A DNA stretch of 64,000 bases from Micromonospora sp. NBC_01813 (GCF_035917335.1 NZ_CP109067.1:4029001-4093000); one strand, 5' to 3'. Shown: positions 1 through 9,300, counted from the first letter of the stretch. A program made the numbers and translations. Notes: generated by a model not told the origin, from the sequence alone.

Positions 1-242
1 CGACGGCTGGCGAAGGTCTCCGCCGGGGCGGTGAGAAACCATTCAACGGTACGGCCGAGCAGCTCGGCGATCCGCGCCAGCTCAAGTGCGTCCAGTTGAC
101 GTTGGCCGAGCTCGACGCGGGTCAACGCCGAACGGTGTATGCCCAGTCGTTCGGCCAGCTCACGCTGGCTAAAGCCGGCCAACTCGCGGGCGGCAGCCAC
201 CCGGCCACCCACCTCTGCCCAGCTTCGCAGCCGCGCACGCAT
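1..242 (-). CDS. XRE-family helix-turn-helix regulator, N-terminal part
   Basis: Reading leftward from ATG at 242, the first 80 residues form a classic XRE/Cro DNA-binding domain: a helix with VAAARELAGFSQRELAERLG, then IHRSALTRVELGQRQ as recognition helix and turn, then LDALELARIAELLGRTVEWF. The frame is open to the window edge, so the C-terminus is missing. Proteins starting like this often carry a metallopeptidase (ImmA/IrrE-like) or sensory domain after the HTH, but that part is not visible. It is divergent from the VanZ-like gene, and the 124-bp gap between them holds two 10-bp direct repeats (CTCAGGGTAG and CTCAGGATGG, about 285-304) that could be its operator. That link is inference. 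Confidence 0.85.
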   Translation of the reverse strand, partial: MRARLRSWAEVGGRVAAARELAGFSQRELAERLGIHRSALTRVELGQRQLDALELARIAELLGRTVEWFLTAPAETFASR

Positions 243-366
243 CACAGCCCCACTCTCGCCTCGCCGGTGCGAAAATCACACTATCTCAGGGTAGCTCAGG
301 ATGGCATCGGTGCATCGGCCTGACCCGGGACGATAGGTTCCGCATTCGAACGCAAGCGGAGGCGGC

Positions 367-945
367 ATGGTCGAGGGGTGGCACGGCTGGGTCGGCACGA
401 TCACCGGCGTAGTGCTCTGCACGGTGGTCGTACTGCCGGTGGCCGCACTGGCAGTCTGGGCGCTGGCGCGCCGCCGGACCGCCGCTGGCTGCACCTCCGC
501 GCGGGCCTGGCGGTTGTCGGTGGCCGAGGTCGGCATCGGGTACGGGACGGTGCCCTGGGTCTGGATGATCCTGTTGCCGGGCGACCAGGCCGGCACCGTC
601 CCCGGCAGGGTGAGCCTGATGCCACTGCGGGATCTACTCACGGTCGTCGCCAGCGATCCGACGACCGTGACCGTCCAGATCATCGGCAACCTGCTGGTCT
701 TCGCCGCGCTGGGCTTCTTCGCCCCGCTGCGGTTCGCGGCGCTCGCGTCGGTGCCGCGGATCCTGGCCCTCGCGGCCGGCTGCTCGGTCCTGGTCGAGAC
801 CGCGCAGTACGTCCTGCGGCTGGACCGGGTGTCCTCCGTCGACGACGTACTGCTCAACACGGCAGGTGCCGGGCTGGCCGCGCTGGCCTCCCGCCGCTGG
901 TGGTGTGGTCGGGGCGGCCCCTCGGCAACTGGCTCGACGCTCTGA
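367..945 (+). CDS. VanZ-like integral membrane protein
   Basis: A 192-residue protein with four to five hydrophobic segments. The pattern matches the VanZ family: an early helix, IGYGTVPWVWMILLPG, then NLLVFAALGFFAPL, a further helix, and the signature VETAQYVLRLDRVSSVDDVLLNTAGAGLAAL near the C-terminus. The family is named after the teicoplanin-resistance accessory protein, but most actinobacterial members have no proven role. The ATG start is supported by GGAGG five bases upstream. The next gene starts about 130 bp downstream on the same strand and shows no clear functional link. Assignment to the fold is good; resistance should not be inferred. Confidence 0.8.
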   Translation: MVEGWHGWVGTITGVVLCTVVVLPVAALAVWALARRRTAAGCTSARAWRLSVAEVGIGYGTVPWVWMILLPGDQAGTVPGRVSLMPLRDLLTVVASDPTTVTVQIIGNLLVFAALGFFAPLRFAALASVPRILALAAGCSVLVETAQYVLRLDRVSSVDDVLLNTAGAGLAALASRRWWCGRGGPSATGSTL

Positions 946-1073
946 CGGTCCGGCACCCCACCACGACCCTCCTCGGTGGACTCAGCCAGCTGGCCGAAGT
1001 CTGGCGAGTTTCCTGTACTGGTCGTCGGCTTATCGGTGGTTGGAAAGGTGCCAATGGATCAACCATTTGGTTC

Positions 1074-2312
1074 ATGGCAACATATGACAAAGGAAAGCGA
1101 GCCCTGATCGTCGGGCTCGGGATCAGCGGCATCTCCACCGCCGTCCGGCTGCGCTCGATCGGCTGGGAACCGGTGATCGTGGAACGGGCGCCAGCCCGCC
1201 GTGGGGGCGGCTACTTCCTCGGCGTCTTCGGCGCAGGTCAGGACGCTGCGCGCAGGCTGGGCATCCTGGACGCCATTCCAGACCGGGTGCCGACGGACAC
1301 CACCACGTTCGTCGTGAATCGCACCGGCGGGAAGCGGCGCGGGATGGGGTTCACCGACTTCCCCGGCCGGCTCCGGTGCATGCTGCGGGGTGACGTGGAG
1401 CGGGGCGCGTTCTCGGCGTTGCCCGACGATGTCGAGATCCGGTACTCGACGTCGCCGACCCGGATCGAACAGGACGACGACGGTGTCGACGTGACGCTGG
1501 AGCGCAACGGCGCTGCCGGCACCGAACGCTTCGATCTCGTGGTGGGTGCCGACGGTGTCCGATCCACTGTGCGCCGGCTGGCGTTCGGCCCGCATTCGCA
1601 GTTCCTGCACCCGCTCGGTTACCTGATCGGCGCGTGTCTGCTGCCGCACCCGATCGCCGGCATGGGGCCCAACGAGGGCGCCATCCTGCTCGAACCGGGC
1701 CGTTCGCTATGGGTTTTCCCGATAAAGGATCATCCACCGACGGCTTTCTTCTCCTACCGTACCGATGATATTGATCGCGAATTTCTCGGCCGCCCCATTG
1801 ACCGGCTCCGGGCCGCTTTCGGGCCTCAGGAGTACGGTCGTCTGCTCGGCGAGGCCCTCGACGTGTACGAGGCCGCGGACCAGCCGCTGTTCGACACAGC
1901 CGAACAGGTGCGGATGCGCAAGTGGTCGACGGGCCGGGTGGTGCTCATTGGGGACGCCGCGTGGTGCCTGACCGTCTTCTCGGGCATGGGAGTGTCGTCG
2001 GCCATGGCCGGAGCCGACGTGCTGGGCACGATGCTGCAGCGCCACGGTGACCGCGTGGTCCCGGCCCTGCAAGCGTGGGAGGGTCACCTGCGGCGGCCCA
2101 TCGAGTCGTACCAGCGCGCCGGGATCGACATGATCCCGTTGTTCACGCCGCAGACCCGGCGTCAGATCACGGTTCGGACCGCCTTCGAGGTGGGCGAACG
2201 GCTGCCGCTGATCGGCCGGGCGCTGCGCTGGATCTCTAGCGGCGAACACGCCGAGAAAGACCAGGACATCGCCCTCGTGAGAGACGACGACCTCGCCCTC
2301 GTCGGCGGGTAG
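1074..2312 (+). CDS. FAD-dependent monooxygenase/oxidoreductase
   Basis: 412 residues with the layout of class A flavoprotein monooxygenases (UbiH/PHBH type). An N-terminal Rossmann motif VGLGISGISTAVRL (GxGxxG) is followed by an acidic/basic end of strand 2 (VIVERA). The DG motif is DLVVGADGVRSTVRRLAFG and the GD motif is GRVVLIGDAAWCLTVFSGMG. Such enzymes use NAD(P)H and oxygen to hydroxylate small aromatic or polyketide substrates; the substrate here cannot be told. The ATG at 1074 was chosen because it directly precedes the FAD motif with the usual short leader. The gene is convergent with the AraC regulator (11-bp gap). Confidence 0.88.
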   Translation: MATYDKGKRALIVGLGISGISTAVRLRSIGWEPVIVERAPARRGGGYFLGVFGAGQDAARRLGILDAIPDRVPTDTTTFVVNRTGGKRRGMGFTDFPGRLRCMLRGDVERGAFSALPDDVEIRYSTSPTRIEQDDDGVDVTLERNGAAGTERFDLVVGADGVRSTVRRLAFGPHSQFLHPLGYLIGACLLPHPIAGMGPNEGAILLEPGRSLWVFPIKDHPPTAFFSYRTDDIDREFLGRPIDRLRAAFGPQEYGRLLGEALDVYEAADQPLFDTAEQVRMRKWSTGRVVLIGDAAWCLTVFSGMGVSSAMAGADVLGTMLQRHGDRVVPALQAWEGHLRRPIESYQRAGIDMIPLFTPQTRRQITVRTAFEVGERLPLIGRALRWISSGEHAEKDQDIALVRDDDLALVGG

Positions 2313-2322
2313 CACCCGGCGG

Positions 2323-3105
2323 TCAGGGCTGGGACCGCAGATCGGCCTGGTACCGGCCCGGTGTCTGACCGACCACCTCGGCGAACGCGTCGATGAAGCT
2401 GGACGGGTTGGACCAGCCGCACCTTGTCGCGGTCTCGGTGACGGACCGGCCGTCGGTGAGATGCATGAGCGCGTGATGAATGCGCAGCATGGTCCGCCAG
2501 CGGTGGAAGCTCATGCCGAGTTCGGCGTTGAACAGCCGGCTGAGCGTCCGCTCGCTCGCACCGACGGCCCGGCCGAGCACGGCGAGCGTGGTGTTCTGAC
2601 CGGGGTCGGCGTGCAGCCGGTCGGTCACCGCGCGCAGCCGGTCGTCGGTCGGCTCCGGCAGGTGCAGGGACGGTTCGGAGGTTTCGGCGAACTCGTCGAG
2701 CAGGACCGCGCGGATCCGCTCGTAGGCACCGGGCCGTGTCTCCGGGCGGTCGGTCAATGCCAGGAACGTCTCGCGCAGCAGTGGGTTGACCGGGCACACG
2801 CTGGGATGCGCTGGCAGGTCGCCGCAGAGTTCGCGCGGGACCACGACGAGCCGCACGTCGGTGTGGCCGACCGAGCGATGGGCGTGCTCGAAGCCGGGCG
2901 GGGTCCAGGTGACCCGGTTGGCCGGGGCCACCCACGTGCCGCGTTCGGTGGTGGTGGCCAGGGCGCCGGTCGCCGCCCACAGCAGCAGACCGTCCGGGTG
3001 CTGATGGCGGTCGAGGAGGAAGCCGTGCGGGAGCCGCCCCCAGCCGGCAGGGGTCGCCAGCCGGAACGAGCCACGAAGTGGCAAATCTTGGCGGGTTTCA
3101 GGCAT
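2323..3105 (-). CDS. AraC-family transcriptional regulator
   Basis: 260 residues. The N-terminal half looks like an AraC-type cupin sensor (FLLDRHQHPDGLLLWAATGA, then WTPPGFEHAHRS). The C-terminal part holds two HTH motifs: TTLAVLGRAVGASERTLSRLF and SVTETATRCGWSNPSSFIDAF, ending in the usual QTPGRYQ. It is divergent from the siderophore-interacting protein gene, with 53 bp between the starts, and convergent with the FAD monooxygenase. It probably controls one of these neighbours, most simply the divergent one. The ligand is unknown. Confidence 0.9.
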   Translation of the reverse strand: MPETRQDLPLRGSFRLATPAGWGRLPHGFLLDRHQHPDGLLLWAATGALATTTERGTWVAPANRVTWTPPGFEHAHRSVGHTDVRLVVVPRELCGDLPAHPSVCPVNPLLRETFLALTDRPETRPGAYERIRAVLLDEFAETSEPSLHLPEPTDDRLRAVTDRLHADPGQNTTLAVLGRAVGASERTLSRLFNAELGMSFHRWRTMLRIHHALMHLTDGRSVTETATRCGWSNPSSFIDAFAEVVGQTPGRYQADLRSQP

Positions 3106-3158
3106 CAGCTGTCAGTTTACCGGTGGTCGGCATTCTCCAGCCAGCCCAGGATTGCCGC

Positions 3159-3992
3159 ATGAGTGGTGTATCACTGGCGATGATCGGCAAATATCGACGC
3201 CCCGCGCAACGGCGGATGCTGGCGCTGACCGTGCTGGCGCAGGAACGGATCAGTCCGCACTTCGTTTCCGTCACGCTCGGCGGGGGCGACTTCGCGCACC
3301 TCGATCAATCCGGGTACGACCAGTTCGGCCGCCTGTTCTTCGGTCCGCCGGGCCAGGCCGAGACGACCCTGCCGACCAGCGACAAGTGGATGCGTCAGTA
3401 CGCGCTCCTGCCGGCCCGGCGCCGCCCGCGGACCCGGATGTACTCGATCCGGCGTTTCCGGCCGGAGATCTCCGCCTTCGACATCGAGGTGGCCGTGCAC
3501 GAGGAAACCGGTCACGGGCCGCTCGCACCCGGAACCGCCTGGGCGCTGTCGGCCAAACCCGGCGATCGGGTCGCCTTCCTCGACGAGGGCTACTGCTACC
3601 TGCCAACCCCCGCCGCCACCTGGCAGCTGCTGGTCGGCGACGAGAGCGCGCTGCCGGCCATCCTCGCGATTCTGGACAGCGCCGGACCGACCCTGCCCAC
3701 CGAGGTCTTCGTCGAGGTGCCCACCAGCGAGGACATCCGGCACGAGGTGACCGTGCCCGCCGGCACGACGATGCACTGGCTGCCCCGCAACGACCTCGAC
3801 CGCAAGCCGGGCACGCTGGCACTACAGGCCGTACGGGACGCCACGCTCCCCCCGGGCCCCTTCTACACCTGGACGGCCGGGGAGTCGGCGCTGCCCACTG
3901 GCCTTCGCCGGCATCTCATCACCGAACGTGGCGTGCCGAAGTCTGACATCGCGTTCGTCGGGTACTGGAAGCACGGCCACGCCAGCCTCTGA
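3159..3992 (+). CDS. siderophore-interacting protein (ferric-siderophore reductase type)
   Basis: 277 residues with the two-domain SIP architecture: an FAD-binding ferredoxin-reductase-like barrel containing RTRMYSIRRF, where the RxYS motif contacts flavin, and a C-terminal NAD(P)H-binding SIP domain with VGDESALPAILAIL and the terminal FVGYWKHG motif. The family (ViuB, YqjH) reduces ferric iron bound to imported siderophores in the cytoplasm. The ATG at 3159 has AGGA about 11 bases upstream; ATG 3180 is a possible alternative start. No iron-box (IdeR type) palindrome was seen in the short divergent region, so regulation by the neighbouring AraC protein is the better guess. Confidence 0.9.
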   Translation: MSGVSLAMIGKYRRPAQRRMLALTVLAQERISPHFVSVTLGGGDFAHLDQSGYDQFGRLFFGPPGQAETTLPTSDKWMRQYALLPARRRPRTRMYSIRRFRPEISAFDIEVAVHEETGHGPLAPGTAWALSAKPGDRVAFLDEGYCYLPTPAATWQLLVGDESALPAILAILDSAGPTLPTEVFVEVPTSEDIRHEVTVPAGTTMHWLPRNDLDRKPGTLALQAVRDATLPPGPFYTWTAGESALPTGLRRHLITERGVPKSDIAFVGYWKHGHASL

Positions 3993-4245
3993 TCGTGTTT
4001 CTCGTCGCGGGTCGGCGTCGCGCCGTTGCTGGTCGGCTATCGTGGCGGGATGGGTTGCTTCGCCTGCATGCAGATCCGCCGCACCGCCTGACGGCGGTAT
4101 CGCGGTTGCCGTAACCGTGGCCTCATTTGCCTGCCCCGCTCTGGGTCAGTGCCAGGCCTACCGCCGGATCGGTGTCCCGCCGGCAGCCCGCTCATGTGTC
4201 TCGCTGAGCTGCCGGACCATCCTGCGTGATCCGGGGAGCAAGTCT
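3993..4245. other. intergenic stretch, no gene recognised
   Basis: Between the siderophore-interacting protein and the ATP-binding protein I see no convincing coding sequence, RNA gene or strong hairpin. The end of the region carries the GGGGAG ribosome-binding site for the next gene. Confidence 0.4.
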
Positions 4246-4857
4246 GTGTCGCAGCGATTCCATTCCGTACACCAAGATCTTTTCAACCAGCCCTACGAGG
4301 CATTGCCGATTGCCACGCTTCTCCTGATGGTCGGGCTACCCGGCGCTGGAAAGACCACCCGGGCCAAGGAGCTCGCTGCGGTGCACCACGCGCTGCGGCT
4401 GACCCCGGACGAGTGGATGATCCCCCTGTTCGACGGGTCGCAGCCCGAAGGCAAGCGCGACCTGCTGGAAGGGCGGCTCATCGCGCTGGCCCTGCAGGCG
4501 CTGCGACTGGGCACCAATGTCGTGCTCGACTTCGGGCTGTGGAGCCGAGACGAACGGTCGGCGCTGCGCTGGCTGGCGACATCGGCCAGGGCGTCCTGCG
4601 AAGTGGTCTACCTGCCCATCGACCGGGACCGCCAGCGCGCCAGGATCGCGCACCGGCAGACGACCGCACCGCACACGACGTTCCCGATGACCGACGCCGA
4701 CCTCGAGAACTGGCGAAAAGAGTTCCAGGCTCCCGACGCCGACGAGCTACGCGGCGACCGAACGATCCCAGACCCGCCACCAGGTTGGCCCAACTGGGCG
4801 GATTGGGCAACCGACCGCTGGCCCTCGCTCGACCTGATGCGACCAGCTACGTCGTAG
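4246..4857 (+). CDS. P-loop ATP-binding protein / small-molecule kinase-like (AAA_33 type)
   Basis: 203 residues, dominated by a P-loop kinase fold. Walker A is LMVGLPGAGKTTRAKELA about 25 residues in. The LTPDEWM segment after strand 2 and the NVVLDFGLWSRDERSALRWLA segment are typical of the zeta-toxin/AAA_33/polynucleotide-kinase-like group. A basic lid (DRDRQRARIAHRQ) follows. The substrate is unknown; relatives phosphorylate small molecules or RNA ends. The start is GTG 4246, preceded by GGGGAG at good spacing. There is no clear operon partner. Confidence 0.8.
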   Translation: MSQRFHSVHQDLFNQPYEALPIATLLLMVGLPGAGKTTRAKELAAVHHALRLTPDEWMIPLFDGSQPEGKRDLLEGRLIALALQALRLGTNVVLDFGLWSRDERSALRWLATSARASCEVVYLPIDRDRQRARIAHRQTTAPHTTFPMTDADLENWRKEFQAPDADELRGDRTIPDPPPGWPNWADWATDRWPSLDLMRPATS

Positions 4858-4955
4858 GCGCGTAGACCCCGTGCCAGCACTCTCGCCCGTCCCGCTCGCC
4901 TCGACGGGGGCGTGGTGCCGCCGTTGAAGCTGGCGGGGGTTGGTTGGATGGTGGG

Positions 4956-5342
4956 ATGGACTACCGGAAGCTCTTCGCGGACGTGCACCGGCGACCCGGC
5001 ATGTTCGGGCTGGACGGCTCGTTTCACGACTTCACCGTCTTCATCCGGGGCTGCGAGGCCGGCAACGACTGGCAGCTGCTTGCCGGCTTCAGGGAGTGGC
5101 TGGTGGCCCGTTGCGGGCGCGGAGACAACCTGGTCTGGGAGGCACTGGTGCTGCACCAGGCGTTCCCGGATCGGCCGCCGCAACGTGAGCAGCTTGAAGC
5201 GGAGGCTGAGCTCAACCGGGTGGCTGTCGAAGCGCTATTTCGGCTGCTCGACGAATATTTGCAGCGACGAACAGAGCATGGCGGTCTGGCTAAGATCTTC
5301 GATGAGTACGTAACCTGGCGAAAGACACAGAGCTGGTCGTGA
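4956..5342 (+). CDS. hypothetical protein
   Basis: 128 residues, mainly alpha-helical and acidic, beginning MDYRKLFADVHRRPGMFG. A WEALVLHQAFPDRPP segment is followed by a charged helical C-terminus (REQLEAEAELNRVAVEALF). I do not recognise the family. RRPGMFGLDGSFHDFTVFIRG recalls small actinobacterial proteins of unknown function that often stand near toxin or defence genes, but this is only a resemblance. ATG 4956 follows a G-rich stretch; an in-frame TTG at 4944 is a less likely start. Confidence 0.55.
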   Translation: MDYRKLFADVHRRPGMFGLDGSFHDFTVFIRGCEAGNDWQLLAGFREWLVARCGRGDNLVWEALVLHQAFPDRPPQREQLEAEAELNRVAVEALFRLLDEYLQRRTEHGGLAKIFDEYVTWRKTQSWS

Positions 5343-5397
5343 TTCATGCGGCGGCGGTGTCTTGCCGCGCCCCGAATGCCTTGACAGGGTCGGATCG

Positions 5398-5550
5398 CTA
5401 GCCGGTCGCCAGGCAGTGATGCAGGCAGCCGAGGAGCCGGTTGGAAAGGTTGCGCAACGCGGCTGGGTGCCGGTCGCGGTGGTCGCGTCGGCGGTGGTAG
5501 TCAGGTCCGCCTCGCCACTCAGGACGGTATGGGCCAGCGAACCAAGAGGA
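5398..5550 (-). pseudogene. transposase C-terminal fragment (IS110-like)
   Basis: On the minus strand a short frame ends at TAG 5398-5400 and encodes RRRDHRDRHPAALRNLSNRL followed by a GCLHHCL segment. This looks like the extreme C-terminus of IS110-type transposases, which usually end in ALRxLxNRLxGxLHxCL. The frame is closed by a stop about 50 codons upstream, with no catalytic part present, so this is a remnant. The rest of the 5343-5780 gap holds no other gene I can support. Confidence 0.5.
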
Positions 5551-5780
5551 TCATCCGGTGCAGATCCGTGGGAGGTGCTGCTTCTCTCCCGTCAGCAAGC
5601 GGGAATCGATCCGTCGGGCGCTGCCGCTGAACCGGCCCCCGTCATGCGGGGTATCTTCGGCTGACCTACTGCGGAAGCATCATCGGATGTCCAGCAAACC
5701 TGGGGCACACCCGCGCCTATCCCCCTTCCCCTGATGAATGTCCGGCCAGATTCACTTCCGGCCACTTTGGAGGTAAGAAG

Positions 5781-7532
5781 ATGGCCGGCGGGCTCTACCG
5801 CAGCGCCAACGTGCACGACGGCGGACAGTTTGCGGACGACGGGGCCACCTTCATCTCGGTCAGGCCGCTGAACCAGCCGGCCGTCGAGGCCACCGCACCG
5901 CCGCCGGAGATGGCTGCGCAGACCAGCGCCGCAGCGAACAGCGCGGTGATGGCGATCGGCAGCCTGGTCAGCCGGGGTACGGGCTTCGTCCGCAACCTGA
6001 TGGTCGGCGCGGCGCTGGGCAACCTGGTCGGCAACGCCTTCACCACCGCGCAGTTCCTGCCGAACCAGGTCTACGAGTTCCTACTCGGCGGCGTGCTCAC
6101 CAGCGTGCTGATTCCGGTGCTGGTCCGGCGGCGCAAGACCGATCCGGACCGGGGTGAGGCGTACGCCCAGCGGCTGTTGACCTTGGCGGTGATCGCCCTG
6201 GCCGCCGCCGTGCTGATCGCGATGGCCTCGGCACAGGTGCTTACCGCGCTCTACGCCAGTGGCAAGGACGAGGACTACACCGAGCTGGTCACCAAGCTGT
6301 CGTACCTGATGCTGCCGATGTTGTTCTTCACCGGCCTGAGCGCGCTGATCGCCGCCGTGCTGAACACGCGGGGCCACTTCGCCGCTCCGATGTGGGCGCC
6401 GATTCTCAACAACCTGGTGGTCATCGGCACGTTCGGCCTCTACATCCTGATCTACGGGGCTCAGGCGCTGCAGCCGGGCCAGATGGACACGGGTCGGATC
6501 CTGCTGGTCGGCGGCGGCACCCTGCTCGGCGTAGCGGTGCAGGCAGCCGGCCTGCTGCCGGCGCTACGCAAGGTCGGTTTCCGGTGGAAGCTGCGCTTCG
6601 ACTTCCGTGAGCTGGGTCTGCGCGAGCTGGCCCAGCTCGGTGCGTGGATGTTCTGCTACGTCGCGGTCAACCAGCTCGGCCTCTTCGTGGTGGTCAACCT
6701 GCTCACCCGGGCGGCGGGCGAGGACAGCGCCGGCCTGCTGATCTACAACAACGTGTTCCTGCTGCTGATGATGGCGCACGGCATCATCGCCGTCTCGATC
6801 ATCACCGCGCTGATGCCGCGGATCAGCGCGGCGGCCGCCGACGGCCGGTTCCGGGACGTCACCGCCGACCTTTCCCGGGGCACCCGGATGGTCGCCGCAG
6901 TCCTCGCCCCGGTCGCGGTCTGCTACGCCGTGCTGGCCGGGCCGATCTCGGTCGTGGTCTTCCGGTACGGCGCGTTCACCGGTGACAACGCGGTGGCCAC
7001 CTCGACCGTGCTGCTGGTGGCGGCGGTCGGCCTGGTGCCGTTCGCGATCAGCCAGCTCTTCACCTTCGCCTTCTACGCGCTGCCGGATGCCCGCACCCCG
7101 GCTCTGATCAACATTCCGGTGGTGATCCTGCGGGTGCTCGTCCAGGTCGGGCTCTACCTGGCCTTCTCGGCCACCTTCGCGGCAGCCGGCATGATGCTCG
7201 GCAACGCGATCTCCTATCTGGCGGCGGCAGTGGTCTCGGCAATCCTGCTGCGCCCGCGGATAGGCCCGCTCGGGCTGGGCGTGATCATGCGCACCCTGGG
7301 CCGGGTGGCGGTCGCCGCGATCGGCGCGGCCCTGGTCGGGCTGCTGGTAGTCAAGCTGCTGCCCGGCGACCCGGCGCAGCTGAGCTGGCCGGCCGCTGCA
7401 CTCCAGCTGGTGATCGGTGGCGCGGTGATCGGCGCGTCGTACCTCGGGCTGGCCATGCTGCTGAAGATCGCTGAGATCACCGAGCTGGTCGGGATGGTGC
7501 GCCGGCGGTTCGCCCGTACAAAACAAGCGTGA
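5781..7532 (+). CDS. murJ: lipid II flippase MurJ (MviN family)
   Basis: 583 residues with about 14 hydrophobic helices. After a soluble N-terminal leader of roughly 50 residues comes the MVIN signature: NSAVMAIGSLVSRGTGFVRN, then AFTTAQFLPNQVYEFLLGG and TSVLIPVLVRRRK. MurJ moves lipid II across the membrane for peptidoglycan synthesis. Many actinobacterial MurJ proteins are longer and carry a kinase-like C-terminal domain; this one stops after the membrane domain and may be a second paralogue. GGAGGTAAGAAG directly precedes the ATG, a strong ribosome-binding site. Confidence 0.9.
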   Translation: MAGGLYRSANVHDGGQFADDGATFISVRPLNQPAVEATAPPPEMAAQTSAAANSAVMAIGSLVSRGTGFVRNLMVGAALGNLVGNAFTTAQFLPNQVYEFLLGGVLTSVLIPVLVRRRKTDPDRGEAYAQRLLTLAVIALAAAVLIAMASAQVLTALYASGKDEDYTELVTKLSYLMLPMLFFTGLSALIAAVLNTRGHFAAPMWAPILNNLVVIGTFGLYILIYGAQALQPGQMDTGRILLVGGGTLLGVAVQAAGLLPALRKVGFRWKLRFDFRELGLRELAQLGAWMFCYVAVNQLGLFVVVNLLTRAAGEDSAGLLIYNNVFLLLMMAHGIIAVSIITALMPRISAAAADGRFRDVTADLSRGTRMVAAVLAPVAVCYAVLAGPISVVVFRYGAFTGDNAVATSTVLLVAAVGLVPFAISQLFTFAFYALPDARTPALINIPVVILRVLVQVGLYLAFSATFAAAGMMLGNAISYLAAAVVSAILLRPRIGPLGLGVIMRTLGRVAVAAIGAALVGLLVVKLLPGDPAQLSWPAAALQLVIGGAVIGASYLGLAMLLKIAEITELVGMVRRRFARTKQA

Positions 7533-7592
7533 GCCCGGGGTCGGAGCACCTTCGCAAGGAGCCCAGTTGCTGACGGTGGCGACACTCGAACC

Positions 7593-8780
7593 ATGGACGC
7601 GGTGGGCGTACGGCCGGGTGGCAGCCTGGTGGGGACTCTGGCCAGCGCCTACCGGCGGACGGTGCGCGACGGGCAGTTGGTGGTGAGCTCAGCCGAGGTG
7701 CTGCGCCGGGGCGTGATTCGAGTTCCTGAGCTGCGCCACTTCCCGCCGCCGTGGTCACGGGACTGGCGACAGGGGCCGGAGCCGGTCGACGATGAGCCGC
7801 CGCCGCATCGGTCGCGTCTGTTCCCCGAGTTCGATCAGCAGGTGGAGCTGTTCACCGAGGGTGCGCTGCGGGAAGCGACCCACGACGGCGGTCCCGGCGA
7901 GGCCGTGTTCTCCGGGCTGGTCCGGCACGCCGTCTATGAAGCTGTTCACGAGGCGAGCCGCCTCCACGGGGTGCCCGCCGGAGTCCGCCACCTGCTGGCG
8001 GCGGTGTACGCCGTGCCGGGTAATGCTGCCGCCCGGCTCGCCGAGCAGATGTGGGTGCCCGGCCACGGTGATGATCGTCTGTTGAGCCGGCAGCTACCTC
8101 GGTACCGCGCTGGCGACCCTCTGCCGAACTGGGCTCCGGAGATGCTCAAGGCTATGAGCGTCCTCCCGACGACGATTCCTGTCGTGCCGCGGACCCTCTG
8201 GAAGGCCATCGTGACTACCGGCGGATACTTCCTGCTGCGTCGCCCGTTCCATCGGCGCGGCACCCGTTACGGACATGTCATTCCGATAATCGTGGAGCGG
8301 GATGCCGCCCTACAGGCGATCCGGCTCGGCCGCACGCGCACGGGCACCGTCGAGGTGTTACTGAGCATTCTGGACCTACACGAGCAGCTACACGCTGCCG
8401 GCGTGGACCTGCCGGAGCCGGTCGCCCAGCACAACACCGCCGGTCAGATCCTGCGTACACAGGGGGTCACCTTGCTCGCCGCGACCGTCGCCGCTGCTCG
8501 CTCGCCGGACACGCCGCAGGTCGTTGCCGAGCCGGCTGCGGCGCGGTCGCCGTCACGACTCAGGGCCAGTCGACCCGCACCGCCGCTGGACCCCGATGCC
8601 GAATCCGCACTCCGTGCGGCGAGCATGGCCGCGAGGGAATCCGGTCACCCGTTCGCCGGCACGACACACCTGCTGGCGAGCATCCTGCGGGACCGCGACG
8701 GCCCAGCCGCTCGACTACTGCGCAGACTCGATGCCGACCCCGAGGCCATCCTCGAACAGACATCCGTACGGCCAGACTGA
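7593..8780 (+). CDS. Clp N-terminal repeat domain protein
   Basis: 395 residues without the AAA+ modules of ClpA/ClpB/ClpC. Two or more Clp-N-like helical repeats can be seen: FSGLVRHAVYEAVHEASRLHGVPAGVRHLLAAVY (about residues 110-143) and SALRAASMAARESGHPFAGTTHLLASILRDRDGPAARLL near the C-terminus, with a further degenerate copy around VERDAALQAIRLGRTRTG. Stand-alone Clp-N proteins of actinomycetes may act as adaptors or substrate receptors, but this has not been shown for this gene. The start is ATG 7593, 60 bp after murJ. Confidence 0.75.
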   Translation: MDAVGVRPGGSLVGTLASAYRRTVRDGQLVVSSAEVLRRGVIRVPELRHFPPPWSRDWRQGPEPVDDEPPPHRSRLFPEFDQQVELFTEGALREATHDGGPGEAVFSGLVRHAVYEAVHEASRLHGVPAGVRHLLAAVYAVPGNAAARLAEQMWVPGHGDDRLLSRQLPRYRAGDPLPNWAPEMLKAMSVLPTTIPVVPRTLWKAIVTTGGYFLLRRPFHRRGTRYGHVIPIIVERDAALQAIRLGRTRTGTVEVLLSILDLHEQLHAAGVDLPEPVAQHNTAGQILRTQGVTLLAATVAAARSPDTPQVVAEPAAARSPSRLRASRPAPPLDPDAESALRAASMAARESGHPFAGTTHLLASILRDRDGPAARLLRRLDADPEAILEQTSVRPD

Positions 8781-8876
8781 CGAACCGCGCAGCGCACCGC
8801 TCCCGTGGCGGATGCGCGGGCTACCCGCTCTCCTGGCAGAGCTGGAGACAGGAACGGGTTTCGGAGACAGCCAGGG

Positions 8877-9209
8877 TCACAGAAGCCTGATGCCGGCTCT
8901 CGTGATGTGGGCCGCGAGCACCCTGTGACCTCCGTCGTCACGCCATACTTCGGCGCGCCCACTCTCTCGCAGTAGTTCGTCGCCTACCACGAGGGTGCCG
9001 TCATCCCATTCGGCTGGCCAGCCGTCGAATCTGCGCACCTCGACGAGGCCTCGGGCCACCAACGAGATCAAGCCCGGCCCGAGGAGTTCAGCCAACCAGC
9101 TCGCTGATTCAGCCTCGTCCCAGCCGAGCTCCCACAGGGGAAGCGGCGAATCCTCCAGGGGGCCAAGGACCAGCTCTTCTGCGTGGTCCAGACCTTCGTC
9201 ACCGTCCAT
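8877..9209 (-). CDS. hypothetical protein
   Basis: 110 residues, acidic, starting MDGDEGLDHAEELVLGPLED, with LWELGWDEAESASWLAELLG and GLVEVRRFDGWPAEWDDGTL. The alternation of helix and strand suggests a small winged-helix or immunity-like protein, but no family was recognised. The ATG has AGGAGG seven bases upstream, so translation is likely. It lies just downstream of a frameshifted gene on the same strand (9301-9751). Confidence 0.6.
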   Translation of the reverse strand: MDGDEGLDHAEELVLGPLEDSPLPLWELGWDEAESASWLAELLGPGLISLVARGLVEVRRFDGWPAEWDDGTLVVGDELLRESGRAEVWRDDGGHRVLAAHITRAGIRLL

Positions 9210-9300
9210 CGAGTCCCTCCTCGTCTAGGTCCGGTGCTCCGCGCGCCTGAGCTGATTCAACCGCGACCCGCTCAGATCGGCGGGCGGATCCGCCACCGGG

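Noticed and set aside
5362-5664. 100-codon plus-strand frame before murJ
   Set aside because: It has no ribosome-binding site and reads against the transposase tail on the other strand, which makes better protein sense.
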